Positions 33,900-42,567 of a stretch of DNA of 43,420 nt are shown here, in pieces. Source of the stretch: Candidatus Woesearchaeota archaeon (lineage in GTDB: Archaea; Nanobdellota; Nanobdellia; Woesearchaeales; DSVV01); the NCBI GenBank assembly GCA_016214075.1, contig JACRPI010000032.1:1-43420 (forward strand), written 5' to 3'. The notes under the pieces are model-generated. The model did no database searches. It saw only the letters and a program-made list of their open reading frames with translations, and was not told the DNA's origin. The first letter of the stretch is position 1, and each line of letters opens with the position of its first letter. The translations under genes were made by a program, and so were the position numbers.

Positions 33900-36800
33900 A
33901 TGTATAAAAAACTAACAGCATATCTCGCATTATTTTTAATTTGTATGACTTCTGTTTTTGCAGCAAATACAGTCACTCTTCATTACTATGATGAAGATGG
34001 CGATGCCGTCAATAATGTTGAAGTTTCTGTTTATGAATGTGATAACAGCTCTTGCAGTTCCCTTGATGGTAGCAGAGTAGATTATGATGACACAGGTTCT
34101 ACAAACGACGCGGTATTAAGCATTCCAGGTGTTAGTTCCACAACATGGTTTGTCGCATACGCATTCGCAGAAGAAAGTGACAGTTATTTACCGAATTATC
34201 AAACATTTTATCTTACAGGCAATGGCGCAACTGGCGAAACAGACGTGACGCTTGAAAAAAAAGATACTTGCCGATCCACAATCCAATCATTCAGCGTGAC
34301 GAACAGCGCAGCGCCTAACGAACCAATTTATGTTGACGTTGAAGCTGCTCTTGAAGCAGACACGTACAGCGCATTCCAATATTCAGACTCAGGCATTTAC
34401 GCATACGGCGATGGCACATCTACTTACGGTGACTGGTTTAAAGCAGAAACACTTGTAAGTTTATCTATTGTGAAACAAGTTACTATCGGTGCTGGCGCAT
34501 TTGAAAGCACTATCAGTATTCCTGTTTACTCTGACACAGAAACATTGAACATCCAAGCTGAAGACAGCGAAAATGTTCAGTTTAGTTATACACCTACTTC
34601 AGAAGGAACATACGTTGCAACTGTCAGTACTTATGTGACAGACGCACAATGCGCAAGCGCTGAAGAACAATCCAGCGCAGAACAATTTGAAATTGTTTCT
34701 GAAGAGGATACCGAATACTGTTACACATTAATTGACAATCTTGCTATCCAAGAAATTGAAGATGGAACTGTTACTGAACTCCAAACAGGAGTAGAATATA
34801 CAGTTACTTTTGACAAATTATCCAACAGCGTTGATAGTGATGGAGATCTTGACGCGCGTGACACAGCACTTGACGTGACGGTGTACGATGAAGATGGCGA
34901 TCTTGATTACTCTTTCAGCGATGTTGATGGAAACAGCGATACAGACTATGATGACTATTCATTCTCCTGGACACCAATCAGTGGCGGAGATAATACTATT
35001 GTTGTGTACGGTATCGCAGACAACTGCGAATACAGCACAAACCTTGATGAAACAGAAACATTGACTATTTATGTTGCTGGCGACGATGTGGACACCACAT
35101 ATCCACCAGTCGCAGACGCTGGAGGTTCATTCTTCGGTATGTACTGGAGTTTAGATTATGATGTTACTTTTGACGGCAGCGGCAGCTACGACACAAACCC
35201 AGACGGTTCAGGATCTATCGTGAGCTACGAATGGGACTTTGGTGACGGAAGCACGGGCACTGGCGTGAGCCCAACACACACGTATAGCGCGAATGGCTTT
35301 TACACCGCAACACTTGTTGTTACAGATAATGACGGATTAACTGACGACGATACAGCATCAGTTCGAATTTGGGTTATTGATTTCCCAGAAATTCCAGACC
35401 CTGATTTTGATCCTAGCGTAACCTGCGGCGGACCATACAGCGCAACACTTGGCGACAGTATTACTTTTGATGGGTATGGCTTTGACCTTGATGGCGGACC
35501 TATAGTGTACTTATGGGACTTTGGAGACGGAAGCACTTCTGTTGAAGAAGATCCAACATACACCTACAGCGCAGAAGGAGTCTATCCAGTTACTCTTACT
35601 GTTTTCGATGATGAAGGCAACAGCGCAGTCTGTACAACCACTGCAACAATTACAGCAGTGACTGTGAACAGCGCGCCTACAGTAGATTGTAGTGTTTTAG
35701 AAACCGCAGGAACTGTTGATGAAATATTAACACTCGATGTTGACGCGACAGACAGCGACGGAACCATTGCTCAATACGATTGGGACTTTGGAGACGGAAG
35801 CACTGACAGCACAACAACTGATAGTACACAGAAAGCATACAGCGCAGCAGGAACATACACGATTAGTGTTACAGTGACTGACGATGCTGGCGCAACCGCA
35901 AGTTGTAGCCAAGACATTGACATCACAGAAGATACAACAACGACAAACATTGCACCTACTGTTGACTGTAGTTTATTCCCTACAACTGGAACTGTTGACG
36001 AAGTCGTGACATTCCAAGCAGTCGCAACAGACAGCGATGGAACCATTGCTCAATATGATTGGGACTTTGGAGACGGAAGCACTGACAGTACTACAACAGA
36101 GAGTACCACATATACATACACAAGTGCAGATACATACCCAGTGACTGTTCTCGTAACAGACAATGCTGGCGACACTGCACAATGTACTCAAGATATTATT
36201 ATTAGCGAAGCAGCAGAACCTGCTGTGATGACTGTAGAAATTGTCGCAGACCCGACAAGCGGCATCGCGCCACTTCCAGTCAGCTTTAGCGCAATAATCA
36301 CAAACGGAGTTCCTCCATTTGTGAGCTACGCTTGGGACTTTGGAGACGGAAGCACATCCACTGACACCGCTCCCGTGTACACGTACACTGCTGACGGCGT
36401 TTATACAGTAACACTTATTGTTACAGACATTACAGGAGCGACAGCAACAGACACAGAAGTGATCACTGTTGAAGCAGATCTTCCCGCAATCGCGGTCGCG
36501 AGCGCAACTCCGACAAGTGGAGAACCAACTCTTTGGGTACGATTCTCCTCTGCAGGAAGCTCAGGCAATGAACCATTATCTTATTACTGGTCATTCAGCG
36601 ACGGTGGAAGCTCCACATCCGCAAATCCAGCACGCTATTATAATAGCGAAGGAACATTCACCGCGACATTGACTGTCACTGACGCAGATGGCGACACTGA
36701 CAGCGACACTGTCACCATTACTGTCGGCGATGAACTTGAAAACATCGCAAACAGACATTATTATGTTGACGGTATCGCAATGAGCAATGACGGCAGAGTT

Positions 36801-37067
36801 CAAGCAGGAGACGACCTTGAATTATGGGTTGGCGCTGAAAACATTGCTGACATTGACAAAAGCGCGGTCACGTTCAACGCAATCATTCAGGAACTTGGTA
36901 TCTACGAAACCAGCGGAGAATTTGATTTAGACGCTGGCGAAGCTGAAGTGAAAGTACTTAGTATTTCCATTCCAGCAGACACTGAACCAGGGACCTATTA
37001 TGTCCGCATTACAATCAGCGATGATGATGTCAGACGTATTATTTACCGAGATATCATTGTCGAATAG
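33900..37067 (+). CDS. Secreted surface protein with six PKD domains
   Basis: The 1,055-residue protein starts with a signal peptide (MYKKLTAYLALFLICMTSVF, cleavage near residue 21-22). An N-terminal beta domain (22-120, VTLHYYDEDGDAVNNVEVSVYE) and a second beta-rich region (125-395) follow. Then come six PKD repeats (about 402-945), recognised by W-D-F-G-D-G-S-T at about 444, 540, 630, 723 and 814; the sixth has WSFSDGGSS. A C-terminal beta domain (about 955-1055) resembles CARDB-type folds. There is no anchor helix, so it is either released or held by other surface proteins. It is acidic and Thr/Ser-rich with N-x-S/T sites, fitting AglB glycosylation. Confidence 0.87.
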   Translation: MYKKLTAYLALFLICMTSVFAANTVTLHYYDEDGDAVNNVEVSVYECDNSSCSSLDGSRVDYDDTGSTNDAVLSIPGVSSTTWFVAYAFAEESDSYLPNYQTFYLTGNGATGETDVTLEKKDTCRSTIQSFSVTNSAAPNEPIYVDVEAALEADTYSAFQYSDSGIYAYGDGTSTYGDWFKAETLVSLSIVKQVTIGAGAFESTISIPVYSDTETLNIQAEDSENVQFSYTPTSEGTYVATVSTYVTDAQCASAEEQSSAEQFEIVSEEDTEYCYTLIDNLAIQEIEDGTVTELQTGVEYTVTFDKLSNSVDSDGDLDARDTALDVTVYDEDGDLDYSFSDVDGNSDTDYDDYSFSWTPISGGDNTIVVYGIADNCEYSTNLDETETLTIYVAGDDVDTTYPPVADAGGSFFGMYWSLDYDVTFDGSGSYDTNPDGSGSIVSYEWDFGDGSTGTGVSPTHTYSANGFYTATLVVTDNDGLTDDDTASVRIWVIDFPEIPDPDFDPSVTCGGPYSATLGDSITFDGYGFDLDGGPIVYLWDFGDGSTSVEEDPTYTYSAEGVYPVTLTVFDDEGNSAVCTTTATITAVTVNSAPTVDCSVLETAGTVDEILTLDVDATDSDGTIAQYDWDFGDGSTDSTTTDSTQKAYSAAGTYTISVTVTDDAGATASCSQDIDITEDTTTTNIAPTVDCSLFPTTGTVDEVVTFQAVATDSDGTIAQYDWDFGDGSTDSTTTESTTYTYTSADTYPVTVLVTDNAGDTAQCTQDIIISEAAEPAVMTVEIVADPTSGIAPLPVSFSAIITNGVPPFVSYAWDFGDGSTSTDTAPVYTYTADGVYTVTLIVTDITGATATDTEVITVEADLPAIAVASATPTSGEPTLWVRFSSAGSSGNEPLSYYWSFSDGGSSTSANPARYYNSEGTFTATLTVTDADGDTDSDTVTITVGDELENIANRHYYVDGIAMSNDGRVQAGDDLELWVGAENIADIDKSAVTFNAIIQELGIYETSGEFDLDAGEAEVKVLSISIPADTEPGTYYVRITISDDDVRRIIYRDIIVE
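35751..36110 (+). repeat. Recently duplicated PKD-coding repeat
   Basis: About 80 bp starting at 35751 are nearly identical to about 80 bp starting at 36030, covering the D-S-D-G-T-I-A-Q-Y-D-W-D-F-G-D-G-S-T-D-S segment of the third and fourth PKD domains. A shorter common core (tgggactttggagacggaag) recurs in PKD 2, 3, 4 and 5. The nucleotide-level identity points to recent duplication or gene conversion. Confidence 0.75.
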
Positions 37068-37069
37068 AT

Positions 37070-37207
37070 ATGCATGACAAACTGTCACTGCATAGACTAT
37101 CAACAAGTATCACCAAAGACAATAACTGTTTGAACAAAATAAAATTGTCTTTGGTGGAATAGTCAACGACATTCGTTTTTTTTTCAATTGCATCATGTCG
37201 TTGACTA
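37070..37207 (+). terminator. Three strong stem-loops after the PKD gene (probable 3'UTR/terminator)
   Basis: HP1 is 37070-37093 (ATGCATGACA with TGTCA-C-TGCAT). HP2 is CACCAAAGACAAT/ATTGTCTTTGGTG (37111-37123/37144-37156, perfect). HP3 is TAGTCAACGACAT/ATGTCGTTGACTA (37160-37172/37195-37207, perfect) with nine T in its loop. ATAGTC at 37159-37164 can pair with GACTAT either at 37095-37100 or at 37203-37208, so alternative folds exist. All lie upstream of the next promoter, so they belong to the end of the PKD transcript. Confidence 0.6.
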
Positions 37208-37243
37208 TACTTTACAATAGTGAAGGAAAGTAACCACTGTAGT

Positions 37244-37278
37244 GTACTCATATCAACGAAACATTTAAATATGAGTAC
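37244..37278 (+). promoter_or_regulatory. Promoter of the S-layer-like gene inside a 10-bp inverted repeat
   Basis: CGAAACATTTAAATAT (37257-37272) is the BRE/TATA element. GTACTCATAT (37244-37253) and ATATGAGTAC (37269-37278) form a perfect inverted repeat that straddles it, which could be an operator. The predicted leader is about 60 nt. Confidence 0.6.
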
Positions 37279-37354
37279 TGAATACATAGGCTAAAAGAGT
37301 GGTTTGTAACTCTATACACTCACAAAAAAATAGAGGAAATTGGGGGTAACAAAA

Positions 37355-38662
37355 ATGAAAGGAAAAGCAATATTTGCATCATTAATGCTTTTGCTTGTTG
37401 CGATTTTCGCAATGGCGAGTGTTAGTGCACAAATAGTAATTGATGAAGTTGAATTCGACGATGACGAAGTCAGCCCATCAAGCAGCACAGAAATAACAAA
37501 CTTTGAACGACCACAAGATGGCGTTGAAGTAAAAGTTCACTTCACGTACGAAGACAACGCTGACGGCGTTTCTGACAGTATGGATGAAGTTGAAGTTGAA
37601 GTAGAATTGACCGGATATGACGACAGCAATGATCGCGTCCGTGACACAGAATATGTTGACGAAGTCAAAGAAGGAGAAACTTATGTTGAGCGATTGACAC
37701 TAGATTTCCCTTGGGATATGACTCAGGATTATTACACATTGCGTGTTTATATCTGCCCACGATCAGGCGACTGTGTTGAAGAAACATACGAACTTGACAT
37801 TGAAGCAGTAGAACATGGCTTTGCAATCAAAGACGTTGACTTTTCACCAGGCTTAACTGTTGAAGCAGGACGAGCATTGTTGACTACAGTTCGTGTAGAA
37901 AACTTTGGTGACGAAGAAGACAATGAAGGCGTTAAAGTTAAAGTAAGCATTCCAGAACTTGGATTAAGCGCTTCTGACTACCTCGATGAAGTAGACGAAG
38001 ATGACTCCGTTTCAAGTGAAGAATTGTACATCAGAGTTCCAAGCGGAACAGCAGCTGGTATATACGACGTTGAAGTAAGTGTTACTTACGATGACGGCGA
38101 TGAAACTGTTACTGAAGAATATTCATTAACTGTTACCGCAGCTGAAGAAGCTACAGCAACTGAAGAAGCTGTTGAATCAAAGACAGTTATCACCGTTGGA
38201 CCAGAAGCTCAGGACATGACCGCTGGACAAGGTGGAGCAGTTTACCCAATTACATTGACTAATGCAGCTGGAGAAGCTAAAACATATGTTGTTAGCGTTT
38301 CCGGTTACGATAGTTGGGGAAGCGTCCGCATTGACCCAAGCAACGTTGTTGTTCTTGGTCAAGGCGAAACACAAACTGTTTACTTGTTTGTTTCCGCAGA
38401 TGAAGAAGCTTCAGGAAGCTACACATTTGCAGTGACAGTAAGCGCAGGCAGTGAAGCTTTGAAACAGATGCTTTTAACAGCAAATGTTGAAGGCGCTCCT
38501 GCAGCTGAAGAAACAAGCAGCTCTGACAGTGTGAAGAAAGGTCTTATGGTAGGATTAGCAGTACTTGCTATCTTGCTTGTTATCCTTGGATTAATTGTTG
38601 TTGTCAACAAATTACGCCAAGATGACGAAGAAGACGAAAAAGAAAGTAAAACGTACTACTAG
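37355..38662 (+). CDS. S-layer-like secreted protein with C-terminal membrane anchor
   Basis: The start is the ATG at 37355, preceded by GGGGGT (37342-37347). The 435-residue product has a signal peptide (MKGKAIFASLMLLLVAIFA..., cleavage near VSAQ, residue 24-26). Three beta-sandwich domains follow with CARDB/NPCBM-like spacing, including a last one of the type ITLTNAAGEAKTYVVSVSGYDSW. Then come a Ser/Glu linker, one membrane helix (about 394-416) and a charged cytosolic tail (RQDDEEDEKESK). It is very acidic. This layout is that of the putative S-layer proteins of Woesearchaeota-like archaea. The strong promoter, leader and ribosome-binding site suggest high expression. Confidence 0.77.
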   Translation: MKGKAIFASLMLLLVAIFAMASVSAQIVIDEVEFDDDEVSPSSSTEITNFERPQDGVEVKVHFTYEDNADGVSDSMDEVEVEVELTGYDDSNDRVRDTEYVDEVKEGETYVERLTLDFPWDMTQDYYTLRVYICPRSGDCVEETYELDIEAVEHGFAIKDVDFSPGLTVEAGRALLTTVRVENFGDEEDNEGVKVKVSIPELGLSASDYLDEVDEDDSVSSEELYIRVPSGTAAGIYDVEVSVTYDDGDETVTEEYSLTVTAAEEATATEEAVESKTVITVGPEAQDMTAGQGGAVYPITLTNAAGEAKTYVVSVSGYDSWGSVRIDPSNVVVLGQGETQTVYLFVSADEEASGSYTFAVTVSAGSEALKQMLLTANVEGAPAAEETSSSDSVKKGLMVGLAVLAILLVILGLIVVVNKLRQDDEEDEKESKTYY

Positions 38663-38679
38663 GTACGTGTAGCTTTTCC

Positions 38680-38770
38680 TTTCGTTACTCCTTTTTTCTT
38701 TTATTTTTTTCTTTTTATTTTTCTTCGGAGTTTTTTATTTTCTCGATTTTTTCTTAAGATTACTTTTTTA
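38680..38770 (+). terminator. U-rich terminator after the S-layer-like gene
   Basis: Long T-tracts (up to seven T) continue for about 90 bp after the stop codon, typical of efficient archaeal intrinsic termination. The 459-bp gap 38663-39121 holds this terminator, a palindrome, element B and the next promoter; no gene is seen. Confidence 0.6.
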
Positions 38771-38816
38771 CAATGAGATACACATTCTCCTTGGTATTCT
38801 CTTTTTAAAAAATAAC

Positions 38817-38836
38817 CCCATTGCCGCGGCAATGGG
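38817..38836. repeat. Perfect 20-bp palindrome
   Basis: CCCATTGCCG followed directly by its complement CGGCAATGGG, with no loop bases. It is more GC-rich than its AT-rich surroundings and could be a protein-binding site, a cruciform or part of a mobile repeat. Confidence 0.6.
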
Positions 38837-38880
38837 TCCCCCTGACATTTTCTGCTTTTGCTGGTGCGTGTTTGAAGTTA

Positions 38881-39009
38881 ACAAAAAACAACAAGGCGCA
38901 AACTGAGTGTAGAGGGAATTCCCATACAAAGTGTGGGAATTTCCTTTACGAATAGGACATCCGAGGAACGAGGATGGCCGTGTTTGCTGCCATTGTTGTT
39001 GTTTTTTGT
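38881..39009. repeat. Intergenic inverted-repeat element B (129 bp, two internal hairpins)
   Basis: The arms 38881-38903 (ACAAAAAACAACAAGGCGC...) and 38982-39009 (...CATTGTTGTTGTTTTTTGT) pair with a short bulge. Inside are a 16-bp hairpin with two mismatches (38909-38924/38934-38949) and an 8-bp one (38955-38962/38972-38979). Size, arms and layout match element A at 9432-9556, so both belong to one repeat family. Confidence 0.65.
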
Positions 39010-39058
39010 ATACCAATGTTCAATCCAAAAACGTTTTCTCTCTCGCTATTTTCGTAGC

Positions 39059-39067
39059 ATTTATAAG
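39059..39067 (+). promoter_or_regulatory. TATA box and ribosome-binding site of the VWA-protein gene
   Basis: ATTTATAAG predicts a leader of about 32 nt. GGGGGAT (39111-39117) lies just before the ATG at 39122. Confidence 0.6.
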
Positions 39068-39121
39068 GAGAATAAACTTCCCTAGTCTCTGACGAGTAAT
39101 CAAATATATTGGGGGATACTG

Positions 39122-42100
39122 ATGACAAACAAAGGGATGACTTCGAGCTCTAGTACTTTTCAAAGACTCTTTATTTTATTTACACTTCTCACTATAACGC
39201 TTCTGAGCACACTTCCACTTCTTTCAGGAAAAGAAACAGTCAGTTTCCAAACCACTGGCGCAACTGTCGCAGCGTATAGCGCGGCAGCTTTTGGAAGTGC
39301 AGACAACAGTGTTTGCGCAGGCGCAGCAACTGTCCAACAACTTGTGCTTCGTAATCAAGGAACTGTCGCGGATACGTATTATATTAGCGCAAGCAGCGAT
39401 GACGCAGCTGTTGCATCGTGGCTCTCTATTGGACAACAAGGAACTACTCTTCAACCAGGCGAAGAAAGCACTGTGGTTTATTACATCACTCCTGACACTG
39501 ACGTTGCTGGTACATTTGATTATACTCTCACCATTACCTCACTCTATTCAGACACCAAAGTTATTGAGCAAACCATTACTGTCGGCGAGTGTCCTAACAT
39601 TGCATTAAACGCGTATACCACCTCTCAACAAACCTGCCCGTGCAGCGTCGGAATATATGTTTTTGATCTCGCAAACAGCGGCAGCAGCACAGAAACCTAT
39701 TCCCTCTGGCTCGCGGATATGGATCCAGCATACTATGATCTTTCTGAATATCAAGTCACTCTTGCTCCTGGCGAGCATCAAGATATTTACGCATACCTTC
39801 GCATGGCATGTTCCATCTATGGAGAATTCTCTTTCACCTTAGTTGCTGAAACAAGCCAAAGCGGCTACACAGCAGAACTTCCTCTTGCCTTAGACGTTCA
39901 ACAGGCATGTTATGTCTATAACATTGCTCTTGGTGAAGCGCTTATCTTTAGTTCAGACGCGCCAATGATCGTTACGTTCACGCCAAAAGCTGACACGACC
40001 TATGTCCTCTGCCAAGAAGATCCTGCGGTCATTCCTGTGAACATTCAAAACTCTGGCGATATTAGCAATGAATACCATGTGTTTATTGAAGACGCTGAAG
40101 ATTGGATTACTGCGGCAGAACCATACATCAAACTCAAAGGCGACCAAGAACATACCACAAGCCTTGTCGTGAACAGTGTCGCCGCACCTGTCGGCACCTA
40201 CTCTTTCGCGCTCAAAGCAGAAACACTTCGCGGAGACCTTGAAAGTGTTCTTCCTTTTACTGTAGAGATTCAGCAATGCGCTCCTGATGAAGGACTTCCC
40301 GCATTGTTGAAATGGACACTCATTACTTTGCTTGGAGCAGTGCTCCTCGCAATCCTTATTGTTGGTTATTTCCTTTATACAAAAAAAGGACAAAAAGGAA
40401 AAGGCGGAAAAGAACATCCATTGATGACCTGGGCTGGCAAACATAAACATTTACTTTGGGCACTTCTTGGGCTATTCTTGCTCTTGCTCCTTATTGGAAT
40501 ACTTGCATATCCTATTGTCAAAGAAAAATATGACGCGCGCGTCGCTGCAGGATCTGACAGCGCTGAAGAAGCACGAACTCTTCCCACATTATTTTATAAT
40601 TGGGCAACTGCATTGATTGCGTTAGGAATCTTGTTGTTACTTGCATTCCTTGTCTGGCATTTCAAGCTTCGCAAGAAACAGAAAAAGAGTACAGGGAAAA
40701 CTAAAGGTAAAAAAGAAAGCAACATCGCTGGTTTCTGGAACAAATTCTGGAATGCGACCACATGGCAGAAAATAAAACCATTTTTGAAATGGCTTTGGAT
40801 TATCTTTTTGCTCCTCTTACTCCTTGGCGGTCTCACTGCAGGCATGTATTTCCTCTACAATAATTACAAAGAAGACGCAAGCAAATTTTTAACGCAGCAG
40901 AACGCAACTGCTGAGCAGGAAACTGAAGAGATTGCTGTTGAAGAAACAGAAACTTCTGAAACCGCTGCACTTGAAGAACAGATTAAACTTCTTCAAGAAC
41001 AAATTGCATCCCTCGAAGAAAAACTTCTTGCGATGTCTGAAGCAGTAGCACAAGATGATAGCGATGATCAGCAAAAACTCCTTGACCAAATCGCTGCGCT
41101 CGAAGAACAAATCAGCGCTCTTGAAAAACAACTTCAAGATCTTCTTGACAAACAGACAGAACCTACTGAAGAAGATGACGATACAAAAGCATTAGAAGAG
41201 CGAATTGACGCGCTTGAAGAACAAATCAAAGCATTGCAAGCACTGATCGCGACACTCTCTCTCGAACAGAATCAAGAAACGCAGGAAGTTGTTGAGAGTA
41301 TTGAAGAAGAAATTGATTCTCTTGAAGAAGAAAAAGAACAGCTCGAAGAACAACAAGAAGAAGAGATTGTTGTTCCTGAGATTACCTCAAGCACGTTTAA
41401 AACAATTCTTGCATTTGATGTCAGCTTAAGTGGACAAATTGTTGAAAACGGTAAAACACGATTTGAACGAGGGATTATCGCCGCACAAACCTATATCCAA
41501 GAAAAAGGGATATACAGCGTTATGATTGTGGGGAAAAACCCTATTGTAATCCGACGAAATGTAGACAGCGAAACCGCGCTGAAAGTGATCAAAAACCTTC
41601 GCCCTCTGGACACCCAATCCAATCTTGGAAAGGCACTTTATTATGCTGCTGAACAGCTTAATGGAGAAGAAGGTCGAATCGTTTTAATCAGCGACATGCA
41701 AACCACTGATAACACTGATATTTATGATATTAAGAAAGAACTTGAAGAACAAGGGATTGATGTGGTCTTCCTCAGTCTCTCTCAGAAAAAATCAGTTGTT
41801 CAGCCTGTAGAAACGAGCGATGAAGAAACTGCAGAAGAGCAAGAACCTGCTCCAGAAGAAGTTGCTGAAGAGACTGTTCAGGAAAGTCCTGTCTTTGATA
41901 CTGAGAGCCAAACTGCTGGAGACTTTGTTATCACTCTTCCAAAAAATTCTGTGTACTCTTTGGATTTAGAGCATTATTTTAGTGACGCTGATGATGATGC
42001 ACTTGTCTATACCGCAACCGCAGGGGAACATCTTACTGCTCTTGTTGAAGGGGCAATCGCACTTCTCACTCCTGAACAAAATTGGATAGGAGAAACGACT

Positions 42101-42457
42101 ATTCGTTTTGCCGCAGATGATGAGAAAGGTGGCGCTGTTGAAAGTCCATTATTCAAAGTAATTGTTGCTGAACAAGAAACAGCTATTGTTGCTGAAGAAG
42201 CTGTTGAAGAAGAAGTAATTCCTGAAGAAGAGCAGAATATTGCTGAACAAGAAGAAGCAATTGAAGAGGAGCCTGCTCAGGAAAACGCTGTCGAAGAGAC
42301 AGAAGGAACAACGGAAACAAACAGTTATGTCCCTTGGATAATTTTAGGATCCATTATTTTCCTCATTATTCTTTCTTTAGTGATGGGCGCGTTTGTCAAA
42401 AAATTTCATAATGACCCGAACACTCCTGAAAATAAGGACCATGAGAAGAAGGAATAG
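39122..42457 (+). CDS. Large membrane protein with beta domains, coiled coil and VWA domain
   Basis: The 1,111-residue protein has an N-terminal signal anchor (about 13-35) and three beta-sandwich domains (about 40-385) with CARDB-like QPGEESTVVYYI and LAPGEHQDIYAYL strands. Four membrane helices follow (about 396-418, 444-464, 494-513, 556-578). A Glu/Gln/Leu heptad coiled coil (about 614-745) leads to a von Willebrand A domain (about 758-890) with the MIDAS residues D-V-S-L-S (766-770), Thr831 and Asp858. A cadherin-like domain (935-1015; LEHYFSDADDDALVYTATAG), an acidic linker and a last membrane helix (about 1075-1096) complete it. The VWA domain should bind a divalent metal and a protein partner. 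Its combination with four mid-protein helices is unusual. Function not assigned. Confidence 0.8.
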   Translation: MTNKGMTSSSSTFQRLFILFTLLTITLLSTLPLLSGKETVSFQTTGATVAAYSAAAFGSADNSVCAGAATVQQLVLRNQGTVADTYYISASSDDAAVASWLSIGQQGTTLQPGEESTVVYYITPDTDVAGTFDYTLTITSLYSDTKVIEQTITVGECPNIALNAYTTSQQTCPCSVGIYVFDLANSGSSTETYSLWLADMDPAYYDLSEYQVTLAPGEHQDIYAYLRMACSIYGEFSFTLVAETSQSGYTAELPLALDVQQACYVYNIALGEALIFSSDAPMIVTFTPKADTTYVLCQEDPAVIPVNIQNSGDISNEYHVFIEDAEDWITAAEPYIKLKGDQEHTTSLVVNSVAAPVGTYSFALKAETLRGDLESVLPFTVEIQQCAPDEGLPALLKWTLITLLGAVLLAILIVGYFLYTKKGQKGKGGKEHPLMTWAGKHKHLLWALLGLFLLLLLIGILAYPIVKEKYDARVAAGSDSAEEARTLPTLFYNWATALIALGILLLLAFLVWHFKLRKKQKKSTGKTKGKKESNIAGFWNKFWNATTWQKIKPFLKWLWIIFLLLLLLGGLTAGMYFLYNNYKEDASKFLTQQNATAEQETEEIAVEETETSETAALEEQIKLLQEQIASLEEKLLAMSEAVAQDDSDDQQKLLDQIAALEEQISALEKQLQDLLDKQTEPTEEDDDTKALEERIDALEEQIKALQALIATLSLEQNQETQEVVESIEEEIDSLEEEKEQLEEQQEEEIVVPEITSSTFKTILAFDVSLSGQIVENGKTRFERGIIAAQTYIQEKGIYSVMIVGKNPIVIRRNVDSETALKVIKNLRPLDTQSNLGKALYYAAEQLNGEEGRIVLISDMQTTDNTDIYDIKKELEEQGIDVVFLSLSQKKSVVQPVETSDEETAEEQEPAPEEVAEETVQESPVFDTESQTAGDFVITLPKNSVYSLDLEHYFSDADDDALVYTATAGEHLTALVEGAIALLTPEQNWIGETTIRFAADDEKGGAVESPLFKVIVAEQETAIVAEEAVEEEVIPEEEQNIAEQEEAIEEEPAQENAVEETEGTTETNSYVPWIILGSIIFLIILSLVMGAFVKKFHNDPNTPENKDHEKKE

Positions 42458-42473
42458 GGAAGTTTGAAAAAAT

Positions 42474-42564
42474 AAAAATCCCAATCGCCCCAAAAGGCGG
42501 GGCACTAAAAAATGAATTTTTTGTGCATGAAAACTTCGTTTTCACAGTATTAACGAGGATTTTT
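42474..42564. repeat. Multi-branched inverted-repeat element C (closing stem with three hairpins)
   Basis: A closing stem AAAAATCC/GGATTTTT (42474-42481/42557-42564) encloses three hairpins: GCCCC/GGGGC (42487-42491/42499-42503), GCAC-T-AAAAAAT/ATTTTTTGTGC (42502-42526) and TGAAAAC/GTTTTCA (42528-42544). The first two share two bases, so not all pairs form at once. It sits 17 bp after the VWA gene stop; no open frame is evident. Confidence 0.55.
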
Positions 42565-42567
42565 AAT

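Noticed and set aside
37070-37207. CRISPR-like array (repeated short motifs between the PKD and S-layer-like genes)
   Set aside because: The repeats are inverted, not direct, and spacing is irregular; no cas gene is in the window. No CRISPR array was found anywhere.
38946-38992. A 15-codon open frame (M-A-A-N-T-A...) starting in the arm of element B, and a similar 16-codon one in element A
   Set aside because: The sequences are not similar beyond the first two codons, which come from the shared arm; no promoter or ribosome-binding site supports translation.
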